This document shows, piece by piece, positions 24,711 through 33,347 of a stretch of 33,371 nucleotides of DNA (the first letter of the stretch is position 1; every line of letters begins with the position of its first letter). The DNA comes from Bacteroidales bacterium. Its GTDB lineage: Bacteria; Bacteroidota; Bacteroidia; Bacteroidales; UBA932. Under the pieces are notes generated by a model that was not told where the DNA came from, ran no database searches, and saw only the letters and a program-made list of their open reading frames with translations. The stretch is from positions 1-33,371 of the forward strand of contig JAQVBQ010000020.1 in assembly GCA_028690215.1 (NCBI GenBank), in the 5' to 3' direction. The translations under genes were made by a program, and so were the position numbers.

Positions 24711-25532
24711 TTAAGCGATAAAGTTAGTAAAGATTTTTACAATCTGTCTGGCCTCTCTGACATCATGAACCCTGAGGATATCAGCACCTTTGATAAGCGC
24801 CTGAAGATTAAGGGCTGTTGTTGCAGGGAGTGAATCTTCGGGAGAGATTTCCAGAAATCTGTGAATCATACTTTTTCTTGAAATACCCACTAATATGGGC
24901 CAGTTTCCGGAGCCGTCACTCTTTTCAACTTTCAGCTCAGGGAGTCTTTCCAGAAGTTGATAATTCTGAGAGATATCCTTTGCAAAACCAAATCCCGGAT
25001 CAAGTGTGATATCTTTAATTCCTTTATCTGTCGCTTTTTTAATAAACTCAATAAAATAGTCGCGTACCTCCTTGACAACATCGTCGTATTGGCAGTGGCT
25101 CTGCATGGTTTCGGGAGTACCCCTTTTATGCATTGCTATATATGGCAATTCCAGCTTGGCAACCATGTCAAGCATCCCGGGGTCATCCTCTCCGGCTGAG
25201 ATGTCATTTACAATGAAGTCCCCTATAAAATCATACGCCCTCTCGACGATTGAAGATCTGAAAGTGTCAATAGAAACAGTGCACTGCGGGTAGCTTTTCA
25301 TCAGAACCTTCAGTCCAGGTTTAAGGTATTCCCACTCAAGATCCTCAGAAATGCTTATAAGTCCCGGTCTTGTTGAACATGCTCCGAGGTCTATTATGTC
25401 CGCACCCTCCCGAACCATCATTTCAAACCTCTCCTCAATCTGCTTCTCTGTTGTACAACGGCTTTCACTGTAAAAGGAGTCCGGATTGAGATTGATAATG
25501 CCCATCACAGAAGGCGATTTTGTATGTGCCAT
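24711..25532 (-). CDS. folP: Dihydropteroate synthase
   Basis: FolP condenses p-aminobenzoate with 6-hydroxymethyl-dihydropterin diphosphate to form dihydropteroate in folate synthesis. It is the target of sulfonamides. I use the ATG at 25532, giving 273 residues, which is a normal length. A TTG-initiated extension to 25568 would start within the minus-7 box at 25566-25573. Family motifs are present: MGIINLNPDSF near the N-terminus, IIDLGACSTRPG, FIVNDISAGEDD, and DITLDPGFGFAK. It heads the folP-purB-M64-HAD unit and is divergent from tmk, whose promoter interlocks with its own. Confidence 0.96.
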   Translation of the reverse strand: MAHTKSPSVMGIINLNPDSFYSESRCTTEKQIEERFEMMVREGADIIDLGACSTRPGLISISEDLEWEYLKPGLKVLMKSYPQCTVSIDTFRSSIVERAYDFIGDFIVNDISAGEDDPGMLDMVAKLELPYIAMHKRGTPETMQSHCQYDDVVKEVRDYFIEFIKKATDKGIKDITLDPGFGFAKDISQNYQLLERLPELKVEKSDGSGNWPILVGISRKSMIHRFLEISPEDSLPATTALNLQALIKGADILRVHDVREARQIVKIFTNFIA

Positions 25533-25547
25533 TTTATTTTTATTAAC

Positions 25548-25555
25548 TAACTTTG
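25548..25555 (+). promoter_or_regulatory. Minus-7 box for the tmk operon
   Basis: The plus strand reads TAACTTTG, matching TAnnTTTG, 27 bases before the ATG at 25583. The predicted start near 25562 runs across the folP minus-7 box, so the two promoters overlap physically. Confidence 0.5.
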
Positions 25556-25565
25556 CTTGATCACA

Positions 25566-25573
25566 CAAATATA
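25566..25573 (-). promoter_or_regulatory. Minus-7 box for the folP operon
   Basis: The minus strand reads TATATTTG, a full match to TAnnTTTG. It lies 33 bases upstream of the folP ATG at 25532. Together with the box at 25548-25555 it forms a face-to-face pair only ten bases apart. Confidence 0.6.
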
Positions 25574-25582
25574 GGACTAATT

Positions 25583-26260
25583 ATGCTTATTGTACTTGAA
25601 GGATTGGACGGAGCTGGAAAATCGACACAGATATCATTGATGCAGAGCTATTTTCAAAACTCAGGCAAAGATGTCAAGTTACTTCATTTTCCAAGGTTTG
25701 ATGCTCCTGTTTATGGAGATATGATAGCAAGATTCCTCAGAGGAGAACTTGGTGCAATTGATCAGGTCCATCCTCTGGTGATAGCTCTTCTTTTTGCCGG
25801 AGACAGAAATGATGCCGCACCTATGCTGCGAAAATGGCTGGAAGATGGGAGCGTTGTGATATTGGACAGATATGTATATTCAAATATTGCCTTTCAGTGT
25901 GCCAAGACTAAAAATGAGAAGGAGGAGGAGATGGTCAGAGAGTGGATATTGAATACCGAATTCTCAGTTTTCTCCATTCCGAAGCCTGATCTCAACATAT
26001 TCCTTGATGTTCCGATTGGTTTTGTAAATAGAAAACTCAATGAAAACAGAGTAGGTGAGGAGAGGGAGTATCTCAAGGGAAAAAAGGATATTCATGAGGC
26101 AGATATTTTGTTTCAACAGAGAGTGAGGGAAATATACCTATCTCAGTGCGGAAGGGACAGCAGCTTTATCAGGCTGGATTGTTCTGATTCTGATGGAGAG
26201 ATGTTGGATTCAAATTCGATATTCAAAATGATATTGTCTCAAATACAAAAGATAGGCTAA
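25583..26260 (+). CDS. tmk: Thymidylate kinase
   Basis: Tmk phosphorylates dTMP to dTDP on the way to dTTP. The 225-residue protein begins MLIVLEGLDGAGKSTQ, with the P-loop GLDGAGKST at 7-15 and the substrate-binding DRYVYSNIAFQ further on. It is about 15 residues longer than common bacterial forms. I start at the ATG at 25583; a TTG-initiated extension to 25553 would begin within the minus-7 box at 25548-25555 and adds residues before the P-loop strand that the family does not have. It leads a plus-strand unit with a DoxX-like protein, one base later, and murB. Confidence 0.93.
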   Translation: MLIVLEGLDGAGKSTQISLMQSYFQNSGKDVKLLHFPRFDAPVYGDMIARFLRGELGAIDQVHPLVIALLFAGDRNDAAPMLRKWLEDGSVVILDRYVYSNIAFQCAKTKNEKEEEMVREWILNTEFSVFSIPKPDLNIFLDVPIGFVNRKLNENRVGEEREYLKGKKDIHEADILFQQRVREIYLSQCGRDSSFIRLDCSDSDGEMLDSNSIFKMILSQIQKIG

Positions 26261-26261
26261 A

Positions 26262-27527
26262 ATGAATATTCTCAGAGCTTTTTCAAGAGTATTGCTCGGA
26301 CTGGTCTTTATCTTTTCCGGCTTTACCAAAATCATTGATCCGGTAGGAGTAGGGCTTATTGTTGCTGAGTATATGAAGATACTCGGAGTGACCTCAATTC
26401 CGCAATTGTTTCAGTTTATGGGAATTGCTCTTTCAGCAATAGAGCTTCTCCTTGGAATCTGCCTTCTATCCGGCATTAAAATGAAGGTGAGCAGCACTGT
26501 TGCAATGGCTTTTATCTCTTTTTTTCTCATTGTTACTTTTTTCCTGGCAATTTTCAACCCTATTCACGATTGCGGTTGCTTCGGAGAGGCTCTGAAATTG
26601 ACGAACTGGCAAACTTTCTTCAAAAATATTGTACTTTTTGTCTGCGCTTTTATTGTCTTCAGGCAGAGAGAAAAATTTATACCAATTGCACCGAATCACT
26701 GGGAGTGGATTATGGCGGCCATATACGGTCTCTCAGTTATGATTATTTCCATATTTTGCCTGAGGCACCTTCCATTTATTGATTTCACAGAATACAAGCC
26801 TGGTTCAGATCTAAGGGAAAAAATATTCCTGCAATCATCAACAACAGATCAGCCGGTATTTGAAACAGTACTGATATATAAAAAGGGAAAAACTATAAAG
26901 GAATTTACTGTAGAGAATATCCCGGATTCAACATGGACTTTTGTCGATTCAAGGAGCAAGCAGATAAATAAGAGAGTGGAGCCTGAGTCCGGCACTTTCG
27001 CCATTTCTGACAGGAGCGGAGAATATCTTACAGATTCACTTGTTTCTATGAAGGGAGCCCTATTTGTGACTTCAATTCCGTTCCTGGAAAATCTCTCTGC
27101 AAAAAAAACCGATCAGATCAAAAAGAGAGAACAAAACCTCAAATCAAGGGGTGTGCGTCACATAATACTCTGCGGATCCTCGTTTGAAACTATTGATTCA
27201 GTTTTCAAAAATTCCGCAGGATATCAAATATATTATACAGATTATAAGACATTGATTACCCTCAACCGTTCCAACGGGGGTATGATATATATCTATGACG
27301 GACAGATTGCAGCAAAGTGGTCATACAGAGATGCCGACAGACAAAATATTGATGATGTTTTGAAGGAGGATCCTGAACTCATATCTGCAAACAGAGTCAT
27401 AAAAGAGCATGTGACTATAGAGGTGGCAATAGCAGTTCTTTTGCTGTTGATAGTAGTGATGAGGCTGACTCTAAGGCTCACATATAAACATAATGTGAAA
27501 TCAGATGAAGATATTCCAGAACTTTGA
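26262..27527 (+). CDS. BT_3928/DoxX-type membrane protein
   Basis: This 421-residue membrane protein matches the BT_3928 family found in Bacteroidetes, with an N-terminal DoxX/MauE-like four-helix domain at about 1-130 (LGLVFIFSGFTKIIDP). It contains the conserved CGCFGEALKLTNWQTF, with Cys pairs typical of redox-related MauE-like proteins. A fifth helix lies at about 150-168. A domain of about 215 residues follows, and a final helix at about 388-407 near the C-terminus. The function is unknown; a link to thiol redox in the envelope is plausible. It starts one base after tmk and overlaps murB by 23 bases. Confidence 0.82.
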   Translation: MNILRAFSRVLLGLVFIFSGFTKIIDPVGVGLIVAEYMKILGVTSIPQLFQFMGIALSAIELLLGICLLSGIKMKVSSTVAMAFISFFLIVTFFLAIFNPIHDCGCFGEALKLTNWQTFFKNIVLFVCAFIVFRQREKFIPIAPNHWEWIMAAIYGLSVMIISIFCLRHLPFIDFTEYKPGSDLREKIFLQSSTTDQPVFETVLIYKKGKTIKEFTVENIPDSTWTFVDSRSKQINKRVEPESGTFAISDRSGEYLTDSLVSMKGALFVTSIPFLENLSAKKTDQIKKREQNLKSRGVRHIILCGSSFETIDSVFKNSAGYQIYYTDYKTLITLNRSNGGMIYIYDGQIAAKWSYRDADRQNIDDVLKEDPELISANRVIKEHVTIEVAIAVLLLLIVVMRLTLRLTYKHNVKSDEDIPEL

Positions 27528-28515
27528 TTTAAAAGAGAGAAATACCCTTGGATTAAGGGCACAGGCAAAGTATTATGCAGAACCGGAATCTGTTGAGGAG
27601 CTGAAATCACTCCTCTCGGATGATTTATATCGGTCAACCCCAAAAATGGTAATGGGGGCAGGTTCTAATATTCTTTTCAGAGGTGATTATGAGGGATTTA
27701 TAATACACCCCTCTATAAAGGATATTAGAATAACTGACGAGGATGCCGGTTACATATATTTAAGGGCAGGTGCTGGTGTGGTTTGGGATAAGCTGGTGGA
27801 GTACGCTGTAGACAGAGGTTGGGGAGGAATGGAGAATCTTTCGTCTATTCCCGGCTGTGTAGGAGCAGCTCCTGTTCAAAACATAGGAGCATATGGAGCT
27901 GAAGCGAAGGATACAATATTCAAGGTTGAATATCTCCTCTATGAAGGCCTGGTTGAGAAGACTCTTTTAGGTAATGAGTGCCGTTTCGGTTACAGGGATA
28001 GTATTTTCAAAAGGGAACTGAAGGGTAAGGGGGTAATAACCTATGTGACATTCAGATTATCCAAGATTCCTTCGATAAATGCGGAGTATGAGGATGTCAA
28101 ACTTGCTATGAATGGTGTCTCAGAACCAACAGTATTTCAAGTGAGAGAAGCAATATCTTCTATCAGGGCAAAAAAACTTCCGGATCCGGCAGTTGTTGGC
28201 AATGCCGGTAGTTTTTTCAAAAATCCGGTTGTGAGCAAGTCTCTGGCAATGCAACTCAAAGAGTCATACCCGGATTTAAAACTGTTTCCTGCGGGAGAAG
28301 GTGAGTGCAAACTGCCAGCTGCCTGGTTGATTGATAAGTGTGGATTTAAAGGGAGCAGAACAGGCAATGTGGGAGTTCATGCAAATCAGGCTTTGGTCCT
28401 TTTAGCTTTTGAGGGAGCAACAGGGGAAGAATTAATAAATCTCTCAAAAACAATTATAAAAACTGTTAAAGAGAGATTTAATGTTGATATAGAGCCGGAA
28501 GTCAACATTTGTTGA
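27505..28515 (+). CDS. murB: UDP-N-acetylenolpyruvoylglucosamine reductase
   Basis: MurB is the FAD enzyme that reduces UDP-GlcNAc-enolpyruvate to UDP-MurNAc, the second step of peptidoglycan precursor synthesis. It has 336 residues, like E. coli type I MurB. The FAD-binding region shows MGAGSNILF (50-58) and SSIPGCVGAAPVQNIGAYGAE. The catalytic Ser236 lies in GNAGSFFKNP, and the C-terminal glutamate is in IEPEVN. The ATG at 27505 falls 23 bases inside the preceding gene in another frame, so coupling is likely. The convergent infB gene ends 17 bases downstream, without a visible terminator hairpin. Confidence 0.96.
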   Translation: MKIFQNFDLKERNTLGLRAQAKYYAEPESVEELKSLLSDDLYRSTPKMVMGAGSNILFRGDYEGFIIHPSIKDIRITDEDAGYIYLRAGAGVVWDKLVEYAVDRGWGGMENLSSIPGCVGAAPVQNIGAYGAEAKDTIFKVEYLLYEGLVEKTLLGNECRFGYRDSIFKRELKGKGVITYVTFRLSKIPSINAEYEDVKLAMNGVSEPTVFQVREAISSIRAKKLPDPAVVGNAGSFFKNPVVSKSLAMQLKESYPDLKLFPAGEGECKLPAAWLIDKCGFKGSRTGNVGVHANQALVLLAFEGATGEELINLSKTIIKTVKERFNVDIEPEVNIC

Positions 28516-28532
28516 CCCCGGCCTGATAATTC

Positions 28533-31505
28533 CTATAGTTTTCTCTTGACCTCAACTATGGTGTATGCCTCAATCATATCACCAATCTTAATGTCGTTGA
28601 AGTTTTCCACGTTCAGACCGCAATCGTAGCCGGATGATACCTCTTTGACATCGTCCTTGAATCTTTTGAGAGATCCCAAAGAGCCCTGGTAAACGACAAT
28701 ACCATCCCTGATTACGCGAATCTTTGCATTTCTTATCAGCTTACCTTCTTTAACCATACATCCCGCAATGGTTCCAACCTTGGATATCTTGAATACCTCG
28801 CGGACTTCTGCAGTAGCTGTAATCTCCTCTTTCTCCTCAGGTGCAAGCATACCCTCAATACCACTCTTAACCTCATTGATTGCATCATAGATAACAGAAT
28901 AGAGACGAATCTCAATCTCCTCTTTCTCGGCCAGTTTTCTGGCGTTGGATGAAGGTCTTACCTGGAATCCTATAATAATTGCATTGGATGCGGCTGCGAG
29001 AAGAACGTCACTCTCAGATATTGCTCCCACGGCTTTGTGTATCACATTAACATGTATCTCCTCATTAGAGAGTTTGATTAATGAATCTGAGAGAGCCTCT
29101 ATAGATCCGTCAACGTCTCCTTTCACAATTATGTTTAGTTCCTGGAAGTTCCCGATTGCTATACGGCGTCCAATCTCCTCAAGAGTGATATGTTTCTGAG
29201 TCTTCAGCCCCTGAATACGAAGCAGCTGCTCTCTCTTGTTGGCAAGATCCCTTGCCTCCTTCTCATCTTCCATGACGTTGAATGTCTCACCTGCTGCAGG
29301 TGCACCGTTAAGACCAAGAATTGACACAGGTGTTGATGGGCCTGCCTCTGTAACTTTCTGGCCCCTCTCGTTGAACATGGCTTTAACTCTTCCTGTATGG
29401 CTTCCGCTAAGCATTACATCTCCGACTTTCAAAGTGCCTGATTGAACAAGAATGGTTGCCAGGTATCCTCGTCCTTTATCAAGTGAGGACTCTATTATAG
29501 AACCATGTGCTCTTTTATTGGGATTTGCCTTTAAATCAAGAAGTTCAGCCTCGAGAAGAACCTTTTCCAGAAGTTTGTCAACGTTAAGACCTTTTTTTGC
29601 AGAGATCTCCTGACATTGGTATTTACCGCCCCAATCCTCAACAAGCAGATTCATAGTCGACAGTTGTTCACGGATTTTATCGGCATTTGCTCCTGGCTTG
29701 TCTATCTTGTTAATTGCAAATATCATAGGAACGCCGGCTGCCTGAGCATGGTTGATTGCCTCTTTTGTCTGGGGCATCACTGCATCATCAGCAGCTATTA
29801 TGATAATTGCGAGGTCTGTTATCTTTGCTCCACGGGCACGCATGGCTGTAAACGCCTCGTGACCCGGAGTGTCAAGGAATGTTATCCTTTGACCGTCTGG
29901 TAACTTCACATTGTAAGCACCGATGTGCTGTGTTATACCGCCTGCCTCTCCGGCAATCACATTCGCCTTACGTACATAGTCGAGCAGCGACGTCTTACCA
30001 TGGTCTACGTGTCCCATAACAGTTACAATCGGTGGACGAGGTACGAGATTCTCCTCGTCATCACTATCTTCCTGTATAGCCTCCTGTATATCGGCTGAGA
30101 TAAATTCAACCTTATATCCGAACTCTTCTGCAACAAGAACCATAGCCTCAGCATCAAGACGCTGGTTGATCGAAACCATAAGACCAAGATTCATGCATGC
30201 TTCTATAACTTTAGTAACAGGAACATCCATCATCACAGAGAGATCATTAACAGTAACAAATTCGGTAACTCTCAAAATGTTGCTTGAAAGTTCCTGAAGT
30301 TCCTGCTCTTCCAGCATCTTCTGATTTGCTATCTCTCTCTTATCCTTACGGTATTTTGAACCCTTAGTCTTGCCTTTGTTCTCAATCATCTTGGCATAGG
30401 TCTCCTTGATCTGCTTCTGAACAGCATCCTCGTCGACCTCATTCCTTACAGGTTTGAATCTGTCATTTCTCAAATGCTTTACAAGCTTCTGAGGCGGGTT
30501 GGTCGGATGATTCTTCTGTGAAGGATCTGTCACACCTTTTGACTCTTTCGAGAGATCAATCTTCTCCTTATTTGGTTTATGAATTCTCTCCCTCTTTCCC
30601 TTATTGGCGTTATTGTGAGGATTCTGCCTTTGCTCAGGTTTCTTCTTCTCAAACTGAGAAAGATCCATTGTGCCATTTATCTTAAGACCTGAAAGCTTTT
30701 CAACTTTTGTTTCAATGTGGATAGGTTCAGGCCTTTTGTAGTTTTCTGTTCTCTCGGTAGGGGTCACTATATTTTCGTTTCGTTCTTTGTTCTCAGTGAA
30801 TTTGATCTCTTTAACCGGAGTCTCGGATTTGATGATTTCTGGCTTTTTCGGCTCTTCGACAGGCTTAATCATCTCTTCTGGTACTACAGCTTTCTCCTCT
30901 TTTTGAACTATCTCAACCACAGGTGCCGGCTTCTCTTCAATAACAGGTTTAACCTCCTCTGCTTTTGTCACAGGGGCAGGTTCTACTATTGGTTTTACCG
31001 GTTCGGGATTGATTACCGGAACTTTTACCGGTTCAGCCGGGCGCTCCTCTTCCTTGCGATTGACAATCTCGGTCTTTATCGGAGCACTCTCTTCCGGATG
31101 CGCTGCAGGAGCAGGAGGTTGAACAGTGGCATGCACCGCCGGTTTATTCAACTTGTCCAGATCTATTTTTCCTAAAACTTTTGGAGGGGTAGGGGGTTCT
31201 ACAACACTAGTCTTAATAAACACCTCTTTAACAGAAACATAGTCATCGCCGTCTTCTGATTTTGACCCTTCTGACTTTTCGGTAATATCTTTAACCTTTA
31301 TGGCAACCTTTTTTGATTGCTCCTTTATAATCTGCTCCTTGCCGAACTCTTTCTGTACAAGAGCGTATATCTCAGGAGTCACCTTTGTTGTCGGAAGGGG
31401 TTCAATTTCAATTTTCTTACTTTTAAGATAATCAATAAGGGTCCCCATCCCAATATTGAACTCTTTAAGTATTCGGTTTATTCTTATGTTTTCGTTTGCT
31501 GTCAT
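28533..31505 (-). CDS. infB: Translation initiation factor IF-2
   Basis: IF-2 is the GTPase that brings initiator tRNA to the ribosome. The 990-residue protein is long, as in other Bacteroidetes. An IF2-N helix domain at about 5-55 is followed by a disordered linker of about 330 residues rich in Pro, Glu, Lys and Val (for example [20 protein letters not shown]). A second IF2-N-like domain lies near 405-450. The G domain starts with GHVDHGKT at 498-505 and has the DTPGH and NKID motifs; domains II-IV complete the protein. It is the last gene of rimP-nusA-infB, 21 bases after nusA. Confidence 0.97.
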   Translation of the reverse strand: MTANENIRINRILKEFNIGMGTLIDYLKSKKIEIEPLPTTKVTPEIYALVQKEFGKEQIIKEQSKKVAIKVKDITEKSEGSKSEDGDDYVSVKEVFIKTSVVEPPTPPKVLGKIDLDKLNKPAVHATVQPPAPAAHPEESAPIKTEIVNRKEEERPAEPVKVPVINPEPVKPIVEPAPVTKAEEVKPVIEEKPAPVVEIVQKEEKAVVPEEMIKPVEEPKKPEIIKSETPVKEIKFTENKERNENIVTPTERTENYKRPEPIHIETKVEKLSGLKINGTMDLSQFEKKKPEQRQNPHNNANKGKRERIHKPNKEKIDLSKESKGVTDPSQKNHPTNPPQKLVKHLRNDRFKPVRNEVDEDAVQKQIKETYAKMIENKGKTKGSKYRKDKREIANQKMLEEQELQELSSNILRVTEFVTVNDLSVMMDVPVTKVIEACMNLGLMVSINQRLDAEAMVLVAEEFGYKVEFISADIQEAIQEDSDDEENLVPRPPIVTVMGHVDHGKTSLLDYVRKANVIAGEAGGITQHIGAYNVKLPDGQRITFLDTPGHEAFTAMRARGAKITDLAIIIIAADDAVMPQTKEAINHAQAAGVPMIFAINKIDKPGANADKIREQLSTMNLLVEDWGGKYQCQEISAKKGLNVDKLLEKVLLEAELLDLKANPNKRAHGSIIESSLDKGRGYLATILVQSGTLKVGDVMLSGSHTGRVKAMFNERGQKVTEAGPSTPVSILGLNGAPAAGETFNVMEDEKEARDLANKREQLLRIQGLKTQKHITLEEIGRRIAIGNFQELNIIVKGDVDGSIEALSDSLIKLSNEEIHVNVIHKAVGAISESDVLLAAASNAIIIGFQVRPSSNARKLAEKEEIEIRLYSVIYDAINEVKSGIEGMLAPEEKEEITATAEVREVFKISKVGTIAGCMVKEGKLIRNAKIRVIRDGIVVYQGSLGSLKRFKDDVKEVSSGYDCGLNVENFNDIKIGDMIEAYTIVEVKRKL

Positions 31506-31526
31506 TAACTATCCTCCAGATAAATA

Positions 31527-32762
31527 TTATTCTTCAAATTCAGCCCTTAATATACGCTGCACCTCTGCGACTGTCTCATCGTCGAGGTCTGCCCTTCTAA
31601 CTATTTCTGATACAGGGAGTGCAAGAACACTCTTTGCTGTATCGCATCCTATGTTGTTCAAAGCGGTTATGATCCACTCGTCTATCTCATCACTGAAGTC
31701 GCTGAGAAGTACGTCCTCTTCATCTTCATCCTCGAGATCACGGAATACGTCAATCTCCATTCCTATGAGCATACCTGCCAGTTTTATGTTGCTGCCACCC
31801 TTTCCGATTGCAAGCGAGACATCGTTAGGCTTAAGATAGACCCCGACTTTTTTCTCCTCTTCGTTAATCTTGATTGAAGATATCTTGGCCGGGCTGAGTG
31901 CTCTTTGGATGAGAAGCTGCATATTGGAAGTCCAGTTTATAATATCTATGTTCTCATTTCTCAACTCTCTCACTATGCCATGTATCCTGGAGCCCTTTAC
32001 ACCCACACATGCACCTACCGGATCTATCCTCTCGTCATAAGACTCAACGGCCACTTTTGCCCTTTCACCAGGCATACGGACAATCTTCTTGATTGTAATC
32101 AGACCGTCGAAAATCTCAGGAACCTCCTGCTCAAAAAGCCTTTCAAGGAATACAGGAGATGTCCTCGACAATGTTATTATCGGTTTGTTGTTTTCCATCT
32201 CTACTTTTGAAACGACAGCCCTTATTGAGTCGCCCTTTCTGAAAAAGTCAGATGGGATTTGCTCTGTCTTAGGAAGAAGAAGCTCATTTCCCTCCTCGTC
32301 CATGACCAGGACCTCTTTTCTCCACGCCTGATATACCTCGCCAACTATAATCTCACCTATGCGATCTTTATATTTATTGTAAAGATTTGCCTTTTCAATA
32401 TCCATAATCCTGCCGGAGAGGTTCTGACGAAGGTTGAGAATTCCTCTTCTTCCAAAGCTGGCCAGTTTTACCTCTTCAGTGTACTGTTCACCTATCTCGT
32501 AAGAGTCATCAATCTTTGACACCTCTTCCAAGGAAATCTGTGTGCTTGGATCTTCTACAGTTTCAACAACCTCACGGTTTCGCCAAATCTCAAAATCTCC
32601 CTTGTCAATATTGATAATAATGTCAAAATTATCTGCAGTTCCATACATTTTGATCAGCTGATTGCGGAAGACATCTTCCAGAACGCTCATCATTGTAGGG
32701 CGATCGATGTTCTTTAACTCTTTAAATTCTGCAAATGTGCTTACTAAATTTAACCCTTCCAT
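31527..32762 (-). CDS. nusA: Transcription termination/antitermination factor NusA
   Basis: NusA binds RNA polymerase and controls pausing, termination and antitermination. The 411-residue protein has an N-terminal polymerase-binding domain at about 1-125. An S1 domain follows at about 130-200 (GEIIVGEVYQAWRKEVLVMDEEGNELLLP). Two KH domains carry GVKGSRI and AIGKGGSNIK. A short helix-hairpin-helix-like tail ends the protein (LNNIGCDTAKSVLALPVSEIVRRA). The long C-terminal repeat region of E. coli NusA is absent, as in most Bacteroidetes. It lies between rimP and infB, with 22 and 21 base gaps, in a conserved order. NusA could act on the rimP leader hairpin, though this is inferred. Confidence 0.97.
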   Translation of the reverse strand: MEGLNLVSTFAEFKELKNIDRPTMMSVLEDVFRNQLIKMYGTADNFDIIINIDKGDFEIWRNREVVETVEDPSTQISLEEVSKIDDSYEIGEQYTEEVKLASFGRRGILNLRQNLSGRIMDIEKANLYNKYKDRIGEIIVGEVYQAWRKEVLVMDEEGNELLLPKTEQIPSDFFRKGDSIRAVVSKVEMENNKPIITLSRTSPVFLERLFEQEVPEIFDGLITIKKIVRMPGERAKVAVESYDERIDPVGACVGVKGSRIHGIVRELRNENIDIINWTSNMQLLIQRALSPAKISSIKINEEEKKVGVYLKPNDVSLAIGKGGSNIKLAGMLIGMEIDVFRDLEDEDEEDVLLSDFSDEIDEWIITALNNIGCDTAKSVLALPVSEIVRRADLDDETVAEVQRILRAEFEE

Positions 32763-32784
32763 ATAGGTTGTCTGATTTAAAGTA

Positions 32785-33255
32785 TTATCTAAAATTTATA
32801 AATGGCTTGGTAGATTTAATATCAGAAAGAGGGAGTCTCTCACGGGTCTCTCTCTTCTCTTTTCTTTTCTTACCTTCGACAGCCACCATCTTTGTGTATT
32901 CTAAGTCTATATTTTCTTCAGAGGCTTCTCTAAGGATACCTGTTATCTTTGAACCATCCTTCTTGAGTACTGTTACCTCTTTTCCAAGGTACTTCCTGTA
33001 TTGCAACAAAACCTTGAAAGGTTGGTCAAGACCGGCAGATGTTACTGTCAATGAGTAATCTTCAATATCCCTGTCCACAGAATCGATTATTATCCGGTTG
33101 ATATCAGTGCAGTTGTCAAGGTTTACATCTGAATCGAGTGATTCAATTGTAATCTCTATATCGTTATCAGGGCTGATTGTTATATCAACCAGGAATAACA
33201 AGTTATCTGCCAGGTATTTCTCAATCAGAGATGCCAACTTTTCTTTCTGGATCAT
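32785..33255 (-). CDS. rimP: Ribosome maturation factor RimP
   Basis: RimP helps assemble the 30S subunit. The 156-residue protein has the expected two-domain layout: an N-terminal alpha/beta domain at 1-80 (VDITISPDNDIEITIESL and DYSLTVTSAGLDQPF) and a C-terminal SH3-like domain (YRKYLGKEVTVLKKDGSKITGILREASEENIDLEY). A Lys/Arg-rich linker (EGKKRKEKRETRERLP) precedes the final strand. The conserved order rimP-nusA-infB strengthens the call. Promoter and leader hairpin are visible upstream. Confidence 0.93.
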   Translation of the reverse strand: MIQKEKLASLIEKYLADNLLFLVDITISPDNDIEITIESLDSDVNLDNCTDINRIIIDSVDRDIEDYSLTVTSAGLDQPFKVLLQYRKYLGKEVTVLKKDGSKITGILREASEENIDLEYTKMVAVEGKKRKEKRETRERLPLSDIKSTKPFINFR

Positions 33256-33273
33256 AATACTGAATTTACAAAA

Positions 33274-33295
33274 TAAGGGGACTCCCGTCCCCTTA
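33274..33295 (-). promoter_or_regulatory. Leader hairpin upstream of rimP-nusA-infB
   Basis: On the minus strand, a nine-base-pair perfect stem (UAAGGGGAC with GUCCCCUUA) is capped by GGGA, a GNRA tetraloop, and is followed by UUUUG. It sits between the promoter and the rimP ATG, 18 bases before the start codon. It resembles a short attenuator or a stabilising or regulatory 5' hairpin. The U-run is short for an efficient terminator. Confidence 0.7.
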
Positions 33296-33316
33296 CATCT
33301 TTTCCTTAAACCGGTG

Positions 33317-33347
33317 CAAATATAGAAATTATATTATTAACATCAAA
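33317..33347 (-). promoter_or_regulatory. Consensus promoter of the rimP-nusA-infB operon
   Basis: The minus strand reads TTTG (33344-33347), a 19-base spacer, then TATATTTG (33317-33324). This is an exact match to the Bacteroidetes primary-sigma consensus and the best promoter in the window. Transcription should begin near 33310, giving a leader of about 55 bases. Confidence 0.8.

Noticed and set aside
30717-31175. Plus-strand ORF of 152 codons opposite the IF-2 linker
   Set aside because: It mirrors the Pro/Glu/Lys-rich linker and reads as a Phe/Leu/Arg-rich low-complexity string. It is a composition artefact.
33274-33295. Hairpin as the terminator of an upstream gene
   Set aside because: It lies downstream of a strong minus-strand promoter and just before rimP, and the U-run is only four bases, so a leader element fits better.
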